DNA of 64,000 nt from RYN-230 sp963793825 (GTDB lineage Bacteria; Actinomycetota; Actinomycetes; Streptosporangiales; Streptosporangiaceae). How positions within the stretch are numbered: position 1 is the first letter of the stretch; every line of letters begins with the position of its first letter. The stretch spans positions 434,001 through 498,000 of the forward strand of contig CAWCBE010000014.1 of NCBI GenBank assembly GCA_963793825.1, in the 5' to 3' direction. The position numbers were made by a program, and so were the translations under genes. A model generated the notes under the pieces. The model was not told the DNA's origin, ran no database searches, and saw only the letters and a list, made by a program, of their open reading frames with translations. Shown in pieces: positions 50,922 to 59,826 of this stretch.

Positions 50922-51485
50922 ATGGGCTCGTCTTCGCTGGATTCAGCGCCAGGCTGGGCACCGGGCGCCGCGGACGAGGTGCTCCCGCAATTCTGCATGC
51001 AGTGCGGCACGTGCAGCGTCGTCTGCCCAATGATCGACTACATGGAACATTCTCCGCGGGTCCTCAACGCGATGCTGATGGCCGGGAGCTACGAGGAGGT
51101 TCTGCGTAGCCGTGCCATCTGGGCCTGCACCGGCTGTTACGCATGCACAGTCGAATGCCCGAAGCAGCTCCCGGTAACCGAGTCGATCTACGCACTGAAG
51201 CGGGCCTCGCTACGCACCGGGGTCTATCCGCGGCGGTTCGTCACTCCCGTCCTGGCCCGCCAGTTCGTCCGCCTCATTAACCGGCGGGGGCGCAGCAGCG
51301 AGGCATGGATCTCGCTGTCCCTCTACCTGCGGACCCGTCCCTTCCAGCTGCTGCGCTACGCGCCGGTGGCGCTGCGCCTGATGCGGCGGGGCAGGCTGCC
51401 GCTGCGGTCTGAGTCGCTGCGCGAACCGGCACAGCTACGGAGGGTCCTGGATGCCCTCGATGTGACGACTGGGGAGGACGCATGA
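50922..51485 (+). CDS. hdrC: heterodisulfide reductase subunit C-like iron-sulfur protein
   Basis: Soluble electron-transfer subunit of 187 residues from ATG 50922. Two [4Fe-4S] motifs are present: FCMQCGTCSVVCPMIDYMEH and WACTGCYACTVECPKQLPVT. A helical C-terminal region (RRFVTPVLARQFVRLINRRG onward) follows. HdrC carries electrons from HdrA to the catalytic HdrB subunit. Its last four bases overlap hdrB (ATGA), and six further genes follow without gaps. Length and motif spacing fit HdrC rather than a general ferredoxin. Confidence 0.9.
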   Translation: MGSSSLDSAPGWAPGAADEVLPQFCMQCGTCSVVCPMIDYMEHSPRVLNAMLMAGSYEEVLRSRAIWACTGCYACTVECPKQLPVTESIYALKRASLRTGVYPRRFVTPVLARQFVRLINRRGRSSEAWISLSLYLRTRPFQLLRYAPVALRLMRRGRLPLRSESLREPAQLRRVLDALDVTTGEDA

Positions 51486-52396
51486 GCTACGCCTATTACC
51501 CCGGGTGCTCGGCGAAGGGGACCGGCCGCTCCTACGAGGAGTCGCTGCGTGCCGTGTTCGGGGCGCTCGGGACTGGCCTGGATGAACTCGAGGACTGGAA
51601 CTGCTGCGGGGCGTCGGGATATCCCGCCGTTGACATGGCTAAGGCGGTCGCCCTCTCGGCCCGCAACCTCGCACTCGCCGAGGGTACGCGGCCTGGCTCG
51701 GCGCCCGTCGACCTCATTGCCCCGTGCGCAGGCTGCTACCGCGCGCTGCTCAAGACCGAGCGGGCGCTCGCCGACGGCGGGCCCGTGGCCGCTCGGGTCA
51801 GCGGGGCGTTGGGGGTAGCCGGGCTGCACTATGAGGGCCGGGCCCGGCCACGGCACCCGCTCGACGTGCTCGTGAACGACATCGGGCTGGACCGGATCGC
51901 CGAAGCCGCGGTCCAGCCGCTGCGTGGACTGCGGGTGGCCTGCTACTACGGCTGCCTGCTCGTGCGCCCGTACGCCACGTTCGACGACCGCCGCGCCCCC
52001 ACGTCGATGGAGCGGCTGCTGGCGGCGGCCGGCGCCGAGCCCATCGACTGGCCGCTGCGGACACGCTGCTGCGGCGGCTCGTGCTACTGCGGCGGGCCGT
52101 TGATTGGCGCGCTCCCCGACGCGACACTGCGGCTCAGCCACCGGCTGCTGGCCGACGCGAAGCGGCGCGGCGCCGATGCGGTCGCCACGGTCTGCCCGCT
52201 GTGCCAGTTCAACCTCGAGGCGTTCCAGGGCCAGATGACCCGCAAGTTCGATGAGCCCGTCAGCCTCACGGTCGGTTTCTTTACCCAACTGCTCGGGACC
52301 GCGCTCGGGCTTGACGAGCGAGCGCTCGGCGTCCACCGGATGCTGCAGTGGCAGCTGCCGGAGCCCGCCGGCGCCGAGGGAGGTGCCCATGTCTGA
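51482..52396 (+). CDS. hdrB: heterodisulfide reductase subunit B-like protein
   Basis: CCG-domain protein of 304 residues that in methanogens binds two non-cubane [4Fe-4S] clusters and reduces disulfides. First CCG motif: YYPGCSAKGTG, WNCCGASGYPA and APCAGCYRALL. Second: CYYGCLLVRPY, TRCCGGSCYCGG and VCPLCQFNLEAF. Spacing is close to the canonical C-CC-CxxC arrangement in both halves. The physiological disulfide in this organism is unknown, because CoM-S-S-CoB is not expected in an actinobacterium. It overlaps hdrC by four bases and hdrA by eight. Confidence 0.9.
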   Translation: MSYAYYPGCSAKGTGRSYEESLRAVFGALGTGLDELEDWNCCGASGYPAVDMAKAVALSARNLALAEGTRPGSAPVDLIAPCAGCYRALLKTERALADGGPVAARVSGALGVAGLHYEGRARPRHPLDVLVNDIGLDRIAEAAVQPLRGLRVACYYGCLLVRPYATFDDRRAPTSMERLLAAAGAEPIDWPLRTRCCGGSCYCGGPLIGALPDATLRLSHRLLADAKRRGADAVATVCPLCQFNLEAFQGQMTRKFDEPVSLTVGFFTQLLGTALGLDERALGVHRMLQWQLPEPAGAEGGAHV

Positions 52397-55300
52397 GCCG
52401 GACGGGGACCGGTCGCACACGGCACTGCCCGCGAAGGTCGGCGTGTACGTCTGTCACTGCGGCCATAACATCGCCCCCAAAGTCAACGTCGAGGACGTCG
52501 TCGCGTTCGCCGCGGCCCTGCCTGGCGTGGCGATCGCGCGTGACTACAAGTTCATGTGCTCGGACCCGGGCCAGGAACTCATTCAGCACGACATCCGCGA
52601 CGGTCTGGTGAACCGGGTCGTGGTGGCCTCGTGCTCGCCGCTGATGCACGGCGCGACGTTCCGGCGGGCGACGGAGGCCGGCGGGATCAGCCCCTTCTAC
52701 TCCCAGATGGCGAGTATCCGCGAGCATGTCAGCTGGGTCACCGCCGATAGCGGGGACGCGACTGAGAAGGCGAAGGCACTCATCGCCGGAGCCGTCCGGC
52801 GCGTGGCCGTGCACGAGCACCTGGACCGGCGCCGCGCGCCGGTCCACCCGGACGTGCTTGTCGTCGGCGGAGGGATCGGGGGAATCCATGCCGCGCTCAC
52901 CCTGGCCGAGGCCGGCAAGCATGTCTACCTGGTGGAGCGGGAGCCGTGCATTGGCGGCCAGATGGCCAAGTTCGACAAGACCTTCCCGACGCTCGACTGC
53001 GCCGCCTGCATCCTGACCCCGAAGATGGTCCAGGTCGGCCAGCACCCCAACATCGACCTGCTCTCCTTCAGCGAGGTGGAGAAGGTCTCTGGCTATGTGG
53101 GCAACTTCAGGGTCAAGGTGCGCAGGAAGACCCGCTACATCAACGAGGACGCCTGCACCGGCTGCAATCTCTGCGTCGAGAACTGCACCTGGGACGGGAT
53201 CGTGTCCCAGTTCGATCACGGCCTCGGCACCCGGCCGGTGGCCTACAAATCGTTCCCGCAAGCAGTTCCGTCCTTCCCCGTCATCGACCGCGCGGGCACC
53301 TCACGGTGCACCTTCAGCTGCCCGGCCGGGATCAAGGCGCACGGCTACGTGTCCCTCATCAGGAAGGGCGAGTACGAGAAGGCGTTCAACCTCGTGCTCG
53401 ACGCCACTCCCCTGGTCGGCAGCCTGGGCCGGGCCTGCTACGCGCAGTGCGAGGCCGAGTGCACCAGGGCGAGCCTGGAGGGCCCGCTGCCGATCCGGCG
53501 GCTGAAGCGCTTCATCGCGGACGCCCACTACGAGCGGGGAACGCCCGCCGCGATCGAGACCGCTCCCCCGAACGGCAAGCAGGTGGCGGTGGTCGGCTCC
53601 GGCCCGGCCGGGCTGACCGCCGCCTGGCAGCTCGCACGCAAGGGCTACCGCGTCAAGGTATTCGAGGCCGCACCCGAGCCGGGTGGCATGCTCAGGCTGG
53701 CCATCCCGGGCTACCGGCTGCCGGTCTCGGTGGTGGAGCAGGATATCGGGAATGTGACCGCACTGGGCGTGCAGATCGCCACCAGCACGCGTGTCGGGAA
53801 CCTTGACGGACTGCGCCGCGAGGGGTACGACGCGATCCTGGTGGCGACCGGTGCGCCGGTCTGTACCAGCCTGGGCGTGCCCGGCGAGGGCCTCGACGGC
53901 GTCGTCTCCGGCCTGGAGTTCCTCGAGGCGGCCAAGCGCGGCGAGGCGGCCAGCCTGGCGGGGAAGCGGGCCATCATCGTAGGCGGCGGGAACGTGGCGA
54001 TGGATGCCGCGCGGACCGCCCGGCGGCTCGGCACGGCGGAAGTGACCGTCGCGTACCGGCGCAGCCGCGGCGACATGCCCGCCTACCCGGAGGAAGTGGA
54101 CGCCGCCGAGCACGAAGGGACCCGGTTCAGTTTCCAGGTCGCACCCGTTGAGGTCGTAAGCGATGAGCATGGGCGGGCAAGCGGGCTGCGCTGCGTTCGG
54201 ACCGAACCTGGCGCGCCTGACGCCTCGGGCCGCCGCCGCCCGCAGCCGGTCCCCGGAAGCGAGTTCGTGATCGCTTGCGACATGGTGATCGCCGCGATCG
54301 GGCTGCGGCCCGAAGCGATGAGTCTCGCCCCCGGGCTGGTTACAGCCCCGAACGGGACGATCCAGGCCGACCCGGGAACGCTGCAGACCGATGTGCCGTA
54401 CATCTTCGCCGCGGGCGACGTCGTGTCCGGCGCGCTCGACATCGCGCACGCGGTCGGGCGCGGGCAGCGGGCCGCCTTCATGATCGACCGCTGGCTGCAG
54501 GGCGCCGAACTGGATCCAGCCAGCTTCGACGCGAAGCTGCCGATGATCGGACAGGCCGACGTGCTGGCCCGGCAGCATCCGGCCCGCGGCCCCCTGGACC
54601 CGCGCGCGCCGGCTACCCAGTTTGCCGCCGCGCCAGCCGATTTCGCCGAGCTCGAGCCGCCGCTGACCGAAGCGGCGGCACGGTACAACGCCGAGCGGTG
54701 TCTCGACTGCGGCCTCTGCTCCGAATGCGGGCAGTGCATCGGGGTCTGTGAGGCCGACGCGATCGACCTGACCATGTCGGACACGGAGGCCGAACTCGAC
54801 GTCGGGGCGATCATCGTGGCGACCGGCTTCAAGCCCTTCGATGCTACGCGGATCCCCGAGTACGGCTACGGCAGGTACCCGAATGTCTACACGGCCCCCG
54901 AGGTAGAGCGCCTGCTCAACGCCTCTGGCCCGACACAGGGCGAGATCGTGCTGCGCACCGGGGAGCGCCCGCAAACGGTCGGCATCATCCACTGCGTCGG
55001 CTCGCGCGATGCCAGGTACAACCGCTACTGCTCCAGGGTGTGCTGCATGTACTCGCTGAAGCTGGCCCACCTGATCAGGGAGCGTACCGGCGCGGAGGTC
55101 TACAGCTTCTATATCGACATGCGGACTCCGGGCAAGGGCTATGAGGAGTTCTACGAGCAGGTGATGAAGGAAGGGGTGCACCTCATCCGCGGCCGCGTCG
55201 CCGAGGTGAGCGACGAGGCTGACCCGCCCGTGGCGGCCGGGAAACTCGTCCTCCGGGCGGAGGATACGCTGGCCGGCCGGGTGCGGCAGATCCCGGTGGA

Positions 55301-55796
55301 CATGGTCGTGCTCGCAGTGGCCCTAGAGCCCCAGGAGGACGCCGAGCACGTCAGCAGGCTGCTCAACATCAGCTGCGGCTCCGAGGGCTTCTTCACCGAA
55401 CGCCACTCGAAGCTGGCCCCGGTGTCCACGTTCACCGACGGCGTCTTCCTGGCCGGGGCCTGCCAGGGGCCCAAGGACATCCCGGACACCGTGGCTCAGG
55501 CCGGGGCGGCTGCGGCGGAGGCCCTCGTGATGATCGACCGCGGCTCCATGGAACTGGAGCCGAGCACGGCCTTCGTCGATGCGGCGAAGTGCTCCGGCTG
55601 CCGTACCTGCCTCGGCCTCTGCCCGTTCGGGGCGCTGACCTACGACGCGGGGGCGAACGTCGCGGTGGCCAACGAGGTGCTCTGCAAGGGGTGTGGCGTG
55701 TGTGTGGCGGCTTGTCCGTCGGGCGCCATGCAGCAGCACCTGTTCACGGACGGGCAGATCCTCGCCGAGCTCGAGGGGGTGCTCAGGAGTGTCTGA
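52389..55796 (+). CDS. hdrA: heterodisulfide reductase subunit A with inserted GltD/NfnB-like FAD-NAD(P) module
   Basis: Flavoprotein of 1135 residues from ATG 52389, much longer than methanogen HdrA (about 650). An N-terminal VGVYVCHCGHNI domain precedes the first FAD fold (VLVVGGGIGGIHAALTLAEA, near 157) and DCAACILTPKM with CTGCNLCVENC. Residues about 285-745 are an insertion resembling the glutamate synthase small subunit: CTFSCPAGIKAHGYVSLI, QVAVVGSGPAGLTAAWQLAR (near 401), IIVGGGNVAMDAARTARRLG (near 530) and TDVPYIFAAGDVVSG. HdrA sequence then resumes (CLDCGLCSECGQCIGVCEAD, IIVATGFKPFD, YCSRVCCMYSLK) and ends with two ferredoxin motifs (KCSGCRTCLGLCP, CKGCGVCVAACP). The two flavins suggest bifurcation with an NAD(P)H branch. 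Confidence 0.9.
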   Translation: MSEPDGDRSHTALPAKVGVYVCHCGHNIAPKVNVEDVVAFAAALPGVAIARDYKFMCSDPGQELIQHDIRDGLVNRVVVASCSPLMHGATFRRATEAGGISPFYSQMASIREHVSWVTADSGDATEKAKALIAGAVRRVAVHEHLDRRRAPVHPDVLVVGGGIGGIHAALTLAEAGKHVYLVEREPCIGGQMAKFDKTFPTLDCAACILTPKMVQVGQHPNIDLLSFSEVEKVSGYVGNFRVKVRRKTRYINEDACTGCNLCVENCTWDGIVSQFDHGLGTRPVAYKSFPQAVPSFPVIDRAGTSRCTFSCPAGIKAHGYVSLIRKGEYEKAFNLVLDATPLVGSLGRACYAQCEAECTRASLEGPLPIRRLKRFIADAHYERGTPAAIETAPPNGKQVAVVGSGPAGLTAAWQLARKGYRVKVFEAAPEPGGMLRLAIPGYRLPVSVVEQDIGNVTALGVQIATSTRVGNLDGLRREGYDAILVATGAPVCTSLGVPGEGLDGVVSGLEFLEAAKRGEAASLAGKRAIIVGGGNVAMDAARTARRLGTAEVTVAYRRSRGDMPAYPEEVDAAEHEGTRFSFQVAPVEVVSDEHGRASGLRCVRTEPGAPDASGRRRPQPVPGSEFVIACDMVIAAIGLRPEAMSLAPGLVTAPNGTIQADPGTLQTDVPYIFAAGDVVSGALDIAHAVGRGQRAAFMIDRWLQGAELDPASFDAKLPMIGQADVLARQHPARGPLDPRAPATQFAAAPADFAELEPPLTEAAARYNAERCLDCGLCSECGQCIGVCEADAIDLTMSDTEAELDVGAIIVATGFKPFDATRIPEYGYGRYPNVYTAPEVERLLNASGPTQGEIVLRTGERPQTVGIIHCVGSRDARYNRYCSRVCCMYSLKLAHLIRERTGAEVYSFYIDMRTPGKGYEEFYEQVMKEGVHLIRGRVAEVSDEADPPVAAGKLVLRAEDTLAGRVRQIPVDMVVLAVALEPQEDAEHVSRLLNISCGSEGFFTERHSKLAPVSTFTDGVFLAGACQGPKDIPDTVAQAGAAAAEALVMIDRGSMELEPSTAFVDAAKCSGCRTCLGLCPFGALTYDAGANVAVANEVLCKGCGVCVAACPSGAMQQHLFTDGQILAELEGVLRSV

Positions 55797-56241
55797 GAAT
55801 CAGTTCCAGCCGAAGATCGTCGCCTTCTTCTGCACCTGGTGCACGTATACGGCGGCCGACCTGACCGGCATCTCCCGGCTGACGTACGCGCCCAACGTGC
55901 GGGTGATCCGCCTGATGTGCTCGGGCCGGGTCGATCCGCAGTTCGTGCTCGCGGCTTTCCACCACGGCGCCGACGGGGTCCTGATCGGCGGCTGCCACCC
56001 GGGTGACTGCCACTACCAGGAGGGCAACTACAAGACCCGCCGCAGAGTCGAGCTGCTCCGGGCCGTGCTCCGCGACCTGGGTGTCGAGGACCAGCGGCTC
56101 CGCCTCGAGTGGATCTCGGCCTCGGAGGGCGAGAAGGTGCAGCGGGTCTGCAATGAGATGACCGAGGAGCTGCGCAGGCTTGGGCCGCTCCGCCTGGAAC
56201 GCCCCCGCCGTCAGGCCGCGGCGCTCGCTGGGGAGGCATGA
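55789..56241 (+). CDS. mvhD: MvhD-like [2Fe-2S] linker subunit
   Basis: Protein of 150 residues from GTG 55789 (MSENQFQPKIVAFFCTWCTY), overlapping hdrA by eight bases. The cysteine set FFCTWCTYTAADL, IRLMCSGRVDPQF and GGCHPGDCHYQEGN is the MvhD/FlpD signature that ligates a [2Fe-2S] cluster. The subunit passes electrons from the hydrogenase small subunit to HdrA. Length fits the family (about 140-150 residues), and its position between hdrA and the hydrogenase genes matches the role. Confidence 0.92.
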   Translation: MSENQFQPKIVAFFCTWCTYTAADLTGISRLTYAPNVRVIRLMCSGRVDPQFVLAAFHHGADGVLIGGCHPGDCHYQEGNYKTRRRVELLRAVLRDLGVEDQRLRLEWISASEGEKVQRVCNEMTEELRRLGPLRLERPRRQAAALAGEA

Positions 56242-57239
56242 TGACAAAGCCGAAGATTGCCTTCTACTGGTGCGCCTCCTGCGGCGGCTGCGAGGAAGCC
56301 GTCGTCGACCTGGGCGAGGACCTGCTGACCGTCGTCGAGCTCGTGGAGATCACCTTCTGGCCCGTCGCGCTCGACTTCAAGCGCCAGGACGTCGAGGCGC
56401 TGGACGACGGCGAACTGGCGGCGGCGTTCATCAACGGCGCCGTCCGCACGTCGGAACAGGAGGAGATGGCGAGGCTGCTGCGGCGCAAGTCCGCCGCCGT
56501 GGTCGCGTTCGGCAGCTGCGCGATACTAGGCGGCGTCCCTGGCCTGGCCAACCTGTACGAGAGCCAGGACATCCTCGACGCCGTCTACCGCGAGGCGCCA
56601 AGCGTCCAGAACGGCGACGGGACGCTGCCCGCCAGGGAAAGCCGGGTCCCCGAGGGAACGCTGACGCTGCCTGCGTTCAGCGCCTCCGTGCGCACGCTTG
56701 ACCAGGTGATCGACGTCAACTACTACCTGCCGGGCTGCCCGCCGCCGACCGGCCTGATCACCGCGGCCGTGGGGGCGCTCGTCGAGGGGAAGCTGCCCGA
56801 GAAGGGAGCCGTGCTCGCGCCTGACGTGGCGCTCTGCTCCGAGTGCCCGCGGGCCGCGACGAAGCCGGACAAGCTCCTGGTGACGGCGTTCCGGCGGCCG
56901 CATCAGCAGCTCATCGATCCGGACCTGTGCCTGCTCGCGCAGGGCCTGGTCTGCCTCGGCCCGGCGACGCGCGCGGGCTGCGCGGCCGCCTGCCCGGGCG
57001 GGAACATGCCCTGCACCGGCTGCATGGGGCCAACGAGCGGTGTCATCGACTACGGGGCGAAGGCACTGTCGGCCATCGCATCGCTCCTCGATGCGGACAG
57101 CGAGGACGAGGTCGCGGCCCGCGTCGCCGAGATCGACGACCCGGTTGGCACCTTCTACCGCTACAGCCTGCCCGCTTCACTGCTGCACCGTCGCGTCCGG
57201 CCGGCGGCCAGGCCCGACGAGGAAGAGGTGGCGCCGTGA
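56238..57239 (+). CDS. mvhG: F420-non-reducing [NiFe]-hydrogenase small subunit
   Basis: Iron-sulfur subunit of 333 residues, start ATG 56238 or 56241. Proximal cluster ligands appear in FYWCASCGGCEEAVVDL, AFGSCAILGGVPG and YYLPGCPPPTGLI. More cysteines follow in CSECPRAATKP, CLLAQGLVCLGPATRAGCAA and ACPGGNMPCTGCMGP, enough for the three [4Fe-4S] clusters of group 3 enzymes. No twin-arginine signal is present, so the hydrogenase is cytoplasmic. It overlaps mvhD by four bases and mvhA by four. Confidence 0.92.
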   Translation: MMTKPKIAFYWCASCGGCEEAVVDLGEDLLTVVELVEITFWPVALDFKRQDVEALDDGELAAAFINGAVRTSEQEEMARLLRRKSAAVVAFGSCAILGGVPGLANLYESQDILDAVYREAPSVQNGDGTLPARESRVPEGTLTLPAFSASVRTLDQVIDVNYYLPGCPPPTGLITAAVGALVEGKLPEKGAVLAPDVALCSECPRAATKPDKLLVTAFRRPHQQLIDPDLCLLAQGLVCLGPATRAGCAAACPGGNMPCTGCMGPTSGVIDYGAKALSAIASLLDADSEDEVAARVAEIDDPVGTFYRYSLPASLLHRRVRPAARPDEEEVAP

Positions 57240-58699
57240 ACCGCGAGATCCTCATCGACCCTTTGACCCGGCTCGAGGGGCACGGGAAGATACAGATCTT
57301 CCTCGATCCCGAGGGCAGCGTCAACCGGGCCTACCTGCAGATCCCGGAGCTGCGCGGCTTCGAGAAGTTCGCCCAGGGGCGCCGCGCCGAGGATATGCCG
57401 CAGATCACCTCGCGTATCTGCGGTGTCTGCCCCATGGCTCACCACATGGCCGCAACGAAAGCCCTCGACGATCTCTACCAGGTGGAGCCGCCGGCTGCCG
57501 CCCGGAAGATCCGCGAGCTCCTCTACAGCGCCTTCATGGTCGAAGACCATGCACTGCATTTCTTCTTCCTCGGCGGACCCGACTTCATCGTCGGCCCGGA
57601 TGCGCCGCGGCAGAAGCGGAACATCCTCGGTGTCATTGATGCCGTGGGCCTCGATGTGGGCAAGGAGGTGATCGGGGTCCGCAAGCAACTCCGCGACCTG
57701 GTGGCCGCGGTGGCGGGCAAGGCGATCCATCCCGTTTTCGGGCTCCCCGGGGGCGTGTCGCGCGCCCTGGACAGCGAGCTTCAGCAGCAGGCCGCCGCAG
57801 CCGCGGCCCGCGCCGTGGACTTCAGCCAGTTCGCCCTCGGCGCATTCCGCGAGGCCGTGCTCGGCAACCCCAGTTACGTGGAGCTCATCACCTCGGAGGC
57901 ATACACGCACCGGACCCACTACATGGGCCTCGTCAACGCCAGAAACAATGTCACCTTCTACGACGGCACGCTCCGGGTCGTCAGCCCCGAGGGGAAGGAA
58001 CTGCTGACGTTCCCGGGCAGGGACTACCTCGGCCATATCGCCGAGCACGTCGAGCCATGGACGTACATGAAGTTCTGTTTCCTGAAGGATGTCGGATGGA
58101 GCGGATTCGCGGACGGGGCCAGCAGCGGCATCTATAGCGTCGCGCCGCTCGCCCGGCTGAACGCCGCCGACGGCATGGCCACCCCGCGCGCACAGGAAGC
58201 CTACGAGGAGTTCTTCGCGGCGCTGGGCCCCAAGCCCGTCCACCACACGCTCGCCAACCACTGGGCCAGGATCATCGAGCTCGTGTACGCGGCGGAGCGG
58301 ATGGCCGAACTTGCCGCCGACCCGCAGATCACCGACCCGCAGGTACGCACGCTGCCGACCGCCCCGCCGCGCGAGGGCGTCGGCGTGGTGGAGGCGCCGC
58401 GGGGAACCCTCTTCCACCACTACCAGACGGACGAACGCGGGCTCATCACAGCCGCGAACCTGATCGTCGCCACGCAGAACAACGCCGCGAGGATCGCGCT
58501 GTCCGTCAACAAGGCGGCGCGCGCGCTGATCAAGAACGGCCAGGTCAACGACGCACTGCTGAACCGGGTCGAGATGGCGTTCCGCGCCTACGACCCGTGC
58601 ATGGGCTGCTCCACGCACAGCCTGCCTGGCCACATGCCGCTGATCCTCGACATCAGGGACGCGGGCGGCACGCTCCTGCATCAGATCCGGCGGGGCTGA
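57236..58699 (+). CDS. mvhA: F420-non-reducing [NiFe]-hydrogenase large subunit
   Basis: Catalytic subunit of 487 residues from GTG 57236. Residues MNREILIDPLTRLEGHGKIQ are the conserved N-terminus. The L1 nickel ligands are in TSRICGVCPMAHHMAATKAL and the L2 ligands in YDPCMGCSTHSLPGHMPL near residue 452. The DPCxxCxxH motif is followed by about 25 residues that a maturation protease should remove; that protease is the next gene. Sequence features match group 3c (Mvh-type) bidirectional or uptake enzymes that feed Hdr. The nickel ligand set is complete, so activity is expected. Confidence 0.93.
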   Translation: MNREILIDPLTRLEGHGKIQIFLDPEGSVNRAYLQIPELRGFEKFAQGRRAEDMPQITSRICGVCPMAHHMAATKALDDLYQVEPPAAARKIRELLYSAFMVEDHALHFFFLGGPDFIVGPDAPRQKRNILGVIDAVGLDVGKEVIGVRKQLRDLVAAVAGKAIHPVFGLPGGVSRALDSELQQQAAAAAARAVDFSQFALGAFREAVLGNPSYVELITSEAYTHRTHYMGLVNARNNVTFYDGTLRVVSPEGKELLTFPGRDYLGHIAEHVEPWTYMKFCFLKDVGWSGFADGASSGIYSVAPLARLNAADGMATPRAQEAYEEFFAALGPKPVHHTLANHWARIIELVYAAERMAELAADPQITDPQVRTLPTAPPREGVGVVEAPRGTLFHHYQTDERGLITAANLIVATQNNAARIALSVNKAARALIKNGQVNDALLNRVEMAFRAYDPCMGCSTHSLPGHMPLILDIRDAGGTLLHQIRRG

Positions 58700-58702
58700 C
58701 CG

Positions 58703-59200
58703 GTGGGAACGCTCGTCCTCGGCCTGGGCAACGAGTACGCGGGAGACGACGCCATCGGCGTGCTCGCGGTGCGAGCCCTGCGCGGTGAGCTGGCCATGGA
58801 CGCCGACGTTGTGGAGAGTGCCGCCTCGGGCCTGGCCTTGCTCGAGGTCTTCGCCGGGTATGACCGCGCTGTGATCGCCGACTCGATCCGCACGGGGCGC
58901 AGCCCGGCGGGCACGATCATCGAGGCCGGGCTCGCCGATCTGGGCCGGGCGACGGCCCCCAGCCTGCACCAGGCCGGCATACCCGAGCTCGCCGCGGTCG
59001 CCAGGCGGCTCGGCATGGTCTTCCCTGACCGGACCCGAGTGCTCGCCGTCGAGGTCGCCGGCCCGCTAACGTTCGGCGCGCCGCTGAGCGAGCCGGTGTC
59101 TGCGGCTATCGCGCCGCTCGGCCGGCGAATCGTGGAACAGGTCCGGCGCTGGGCGTCGGAGATCCAGCCGCGGAGCGAGCCCAGCCCCACGGGCTCCTGA
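58703..59200 (+). CDS. hydrogenase maturation protease (HycI/HyaD family)
   Basis: Endopeptidase of 165 residues from GTG 58703, three bases after mvhA. LVLGLGNEYAGDDAIGVLAV holds the nickel-sensing Glu/Asp, and YDRAVIADSIRTGRSPAGTI has the second Asp; both are typical of the HybD fold. It should trim the C-terminal peptide of MvhA after Ni insertion. No hypA-F genes are in the window, so the other maturation steps must be encoded elsewhere. Confidence 0.9.
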   Translation: MGTLVLGLGNEYAGDDAIGVLAVRALRGELAMDADVVESAASGLALLEVFAGYDRAVIADSIRTGRSPAGTIIEAGLADLGRATAPSLHQAGIPELAAVARRLGMVFPDRTRVLAVEVAGPLTFGAPLSEPVSAAIAPLGRRIVEQVRRWASEIQPRSEPSPTGS

Positions 59201-59544
59201 AAGTCCTGCCGAGCTCGTGGTCTGCCTCCTCAGCGTAAGCGGAGCCCACAGATTCCGGAGGATGGAATCGAGCAGGTGCTCGCGCGGGAAAACCCAGCTG
59301 TCGAGCACGCCCGCGGCGTACTGCATGGCAGCGAGCTTTTCAATACCTCCCGAGGAGGCGACCTACGCCTTCCGGCCTGAGGACCAGTGTCCCTACCTTC
59401 ATGAGCACGCGGGGCGCAGAGTACGCCCGAGAGGGATAGGCACTGCTACTGCAGGCAGGGAGCCCGCGGCCGCCAGGATCGCGAGACGTCCGACGGGCCT
59501 CCCGGCTGCTCCGGTCCTCACCCTGGGTTCACGAGAGGAGCGGC
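59201..59544. other. 344-base gap before the copper genes, no supported gene
   Basis: Neither strand gives a protein-like frame. This region should hold the promoter of copZ-copA. No CsoR- or CueR-type dyad was recognised with confidence. Confidence 0.4.
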
Positions 59545-59769
59545 ATGGCAGCGACGATGACATATCACGTGACCGGGATGACCTGCCAGCACTGCGTCAA
59601 CGCGGTCACGGGGGAACTCGCTGCACTGGGCGGCGTGTCGTCGGTGCTGGTCGATCTGGTTCCGGGCAGGGAGTCCCTGGTGACGGTGACCAGCGACGCA
59701 CCGCTGGCCCAGCAGGCGGTTGCCGTCGCCCTGGATGAGGCTGGGGGATACCACCTCGCGGTGATGTAG
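59545..59769 (+). CDS. copZ: heavy-metal-binding copper chaperone
   Basis: Protein of 74 residues with one HMA domain. TYHVTGMTCQHCVNAVTGEL carries the CxxC metal-binding pair, and the ferredoxin-like strand VLVDLVPGRESLVTVTSDA follows. It delivers Cu(I) to the P-type ATPase encoded 57 bases downstream on the same strand. GAGAGGAG at about 59532-59539 is the ribosome site. Length and motif are standard for CopZ. Confidence 0.9.
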   Translation: MAATMTYHVTGMTCQHCVNAVTGELAALGGVSSVLVDLVPGRESLVTVTSDAPLAQQAVAVALDEAGGYHLAVM

Positions 59770-59826
59770 GCAAGCCAGGTCCTGCCGCAGGGACGCGGCC
59801 CGCACGCAGGAGGGAGCAGGGGGCTG

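Noticed and set aside
53301..55181. A 626-codon minus-strand ORF inside hdrA
   Set aside because: HdrA motifs on the plus strand run through the whole interval; the minus frame is composition-driven.
57161..58969. A 602-codon minus-strand ORF across mvhA
   Set aside because: The plus strand encodes an unmistakable hydrogenase large subunit with both nickel motifs.
59217..59738. A 173-codon plus-strand ORF ahead of and over copZ
   Set aside because: It overlaps copZ in another frame, and its upstream part has no recognisable features.
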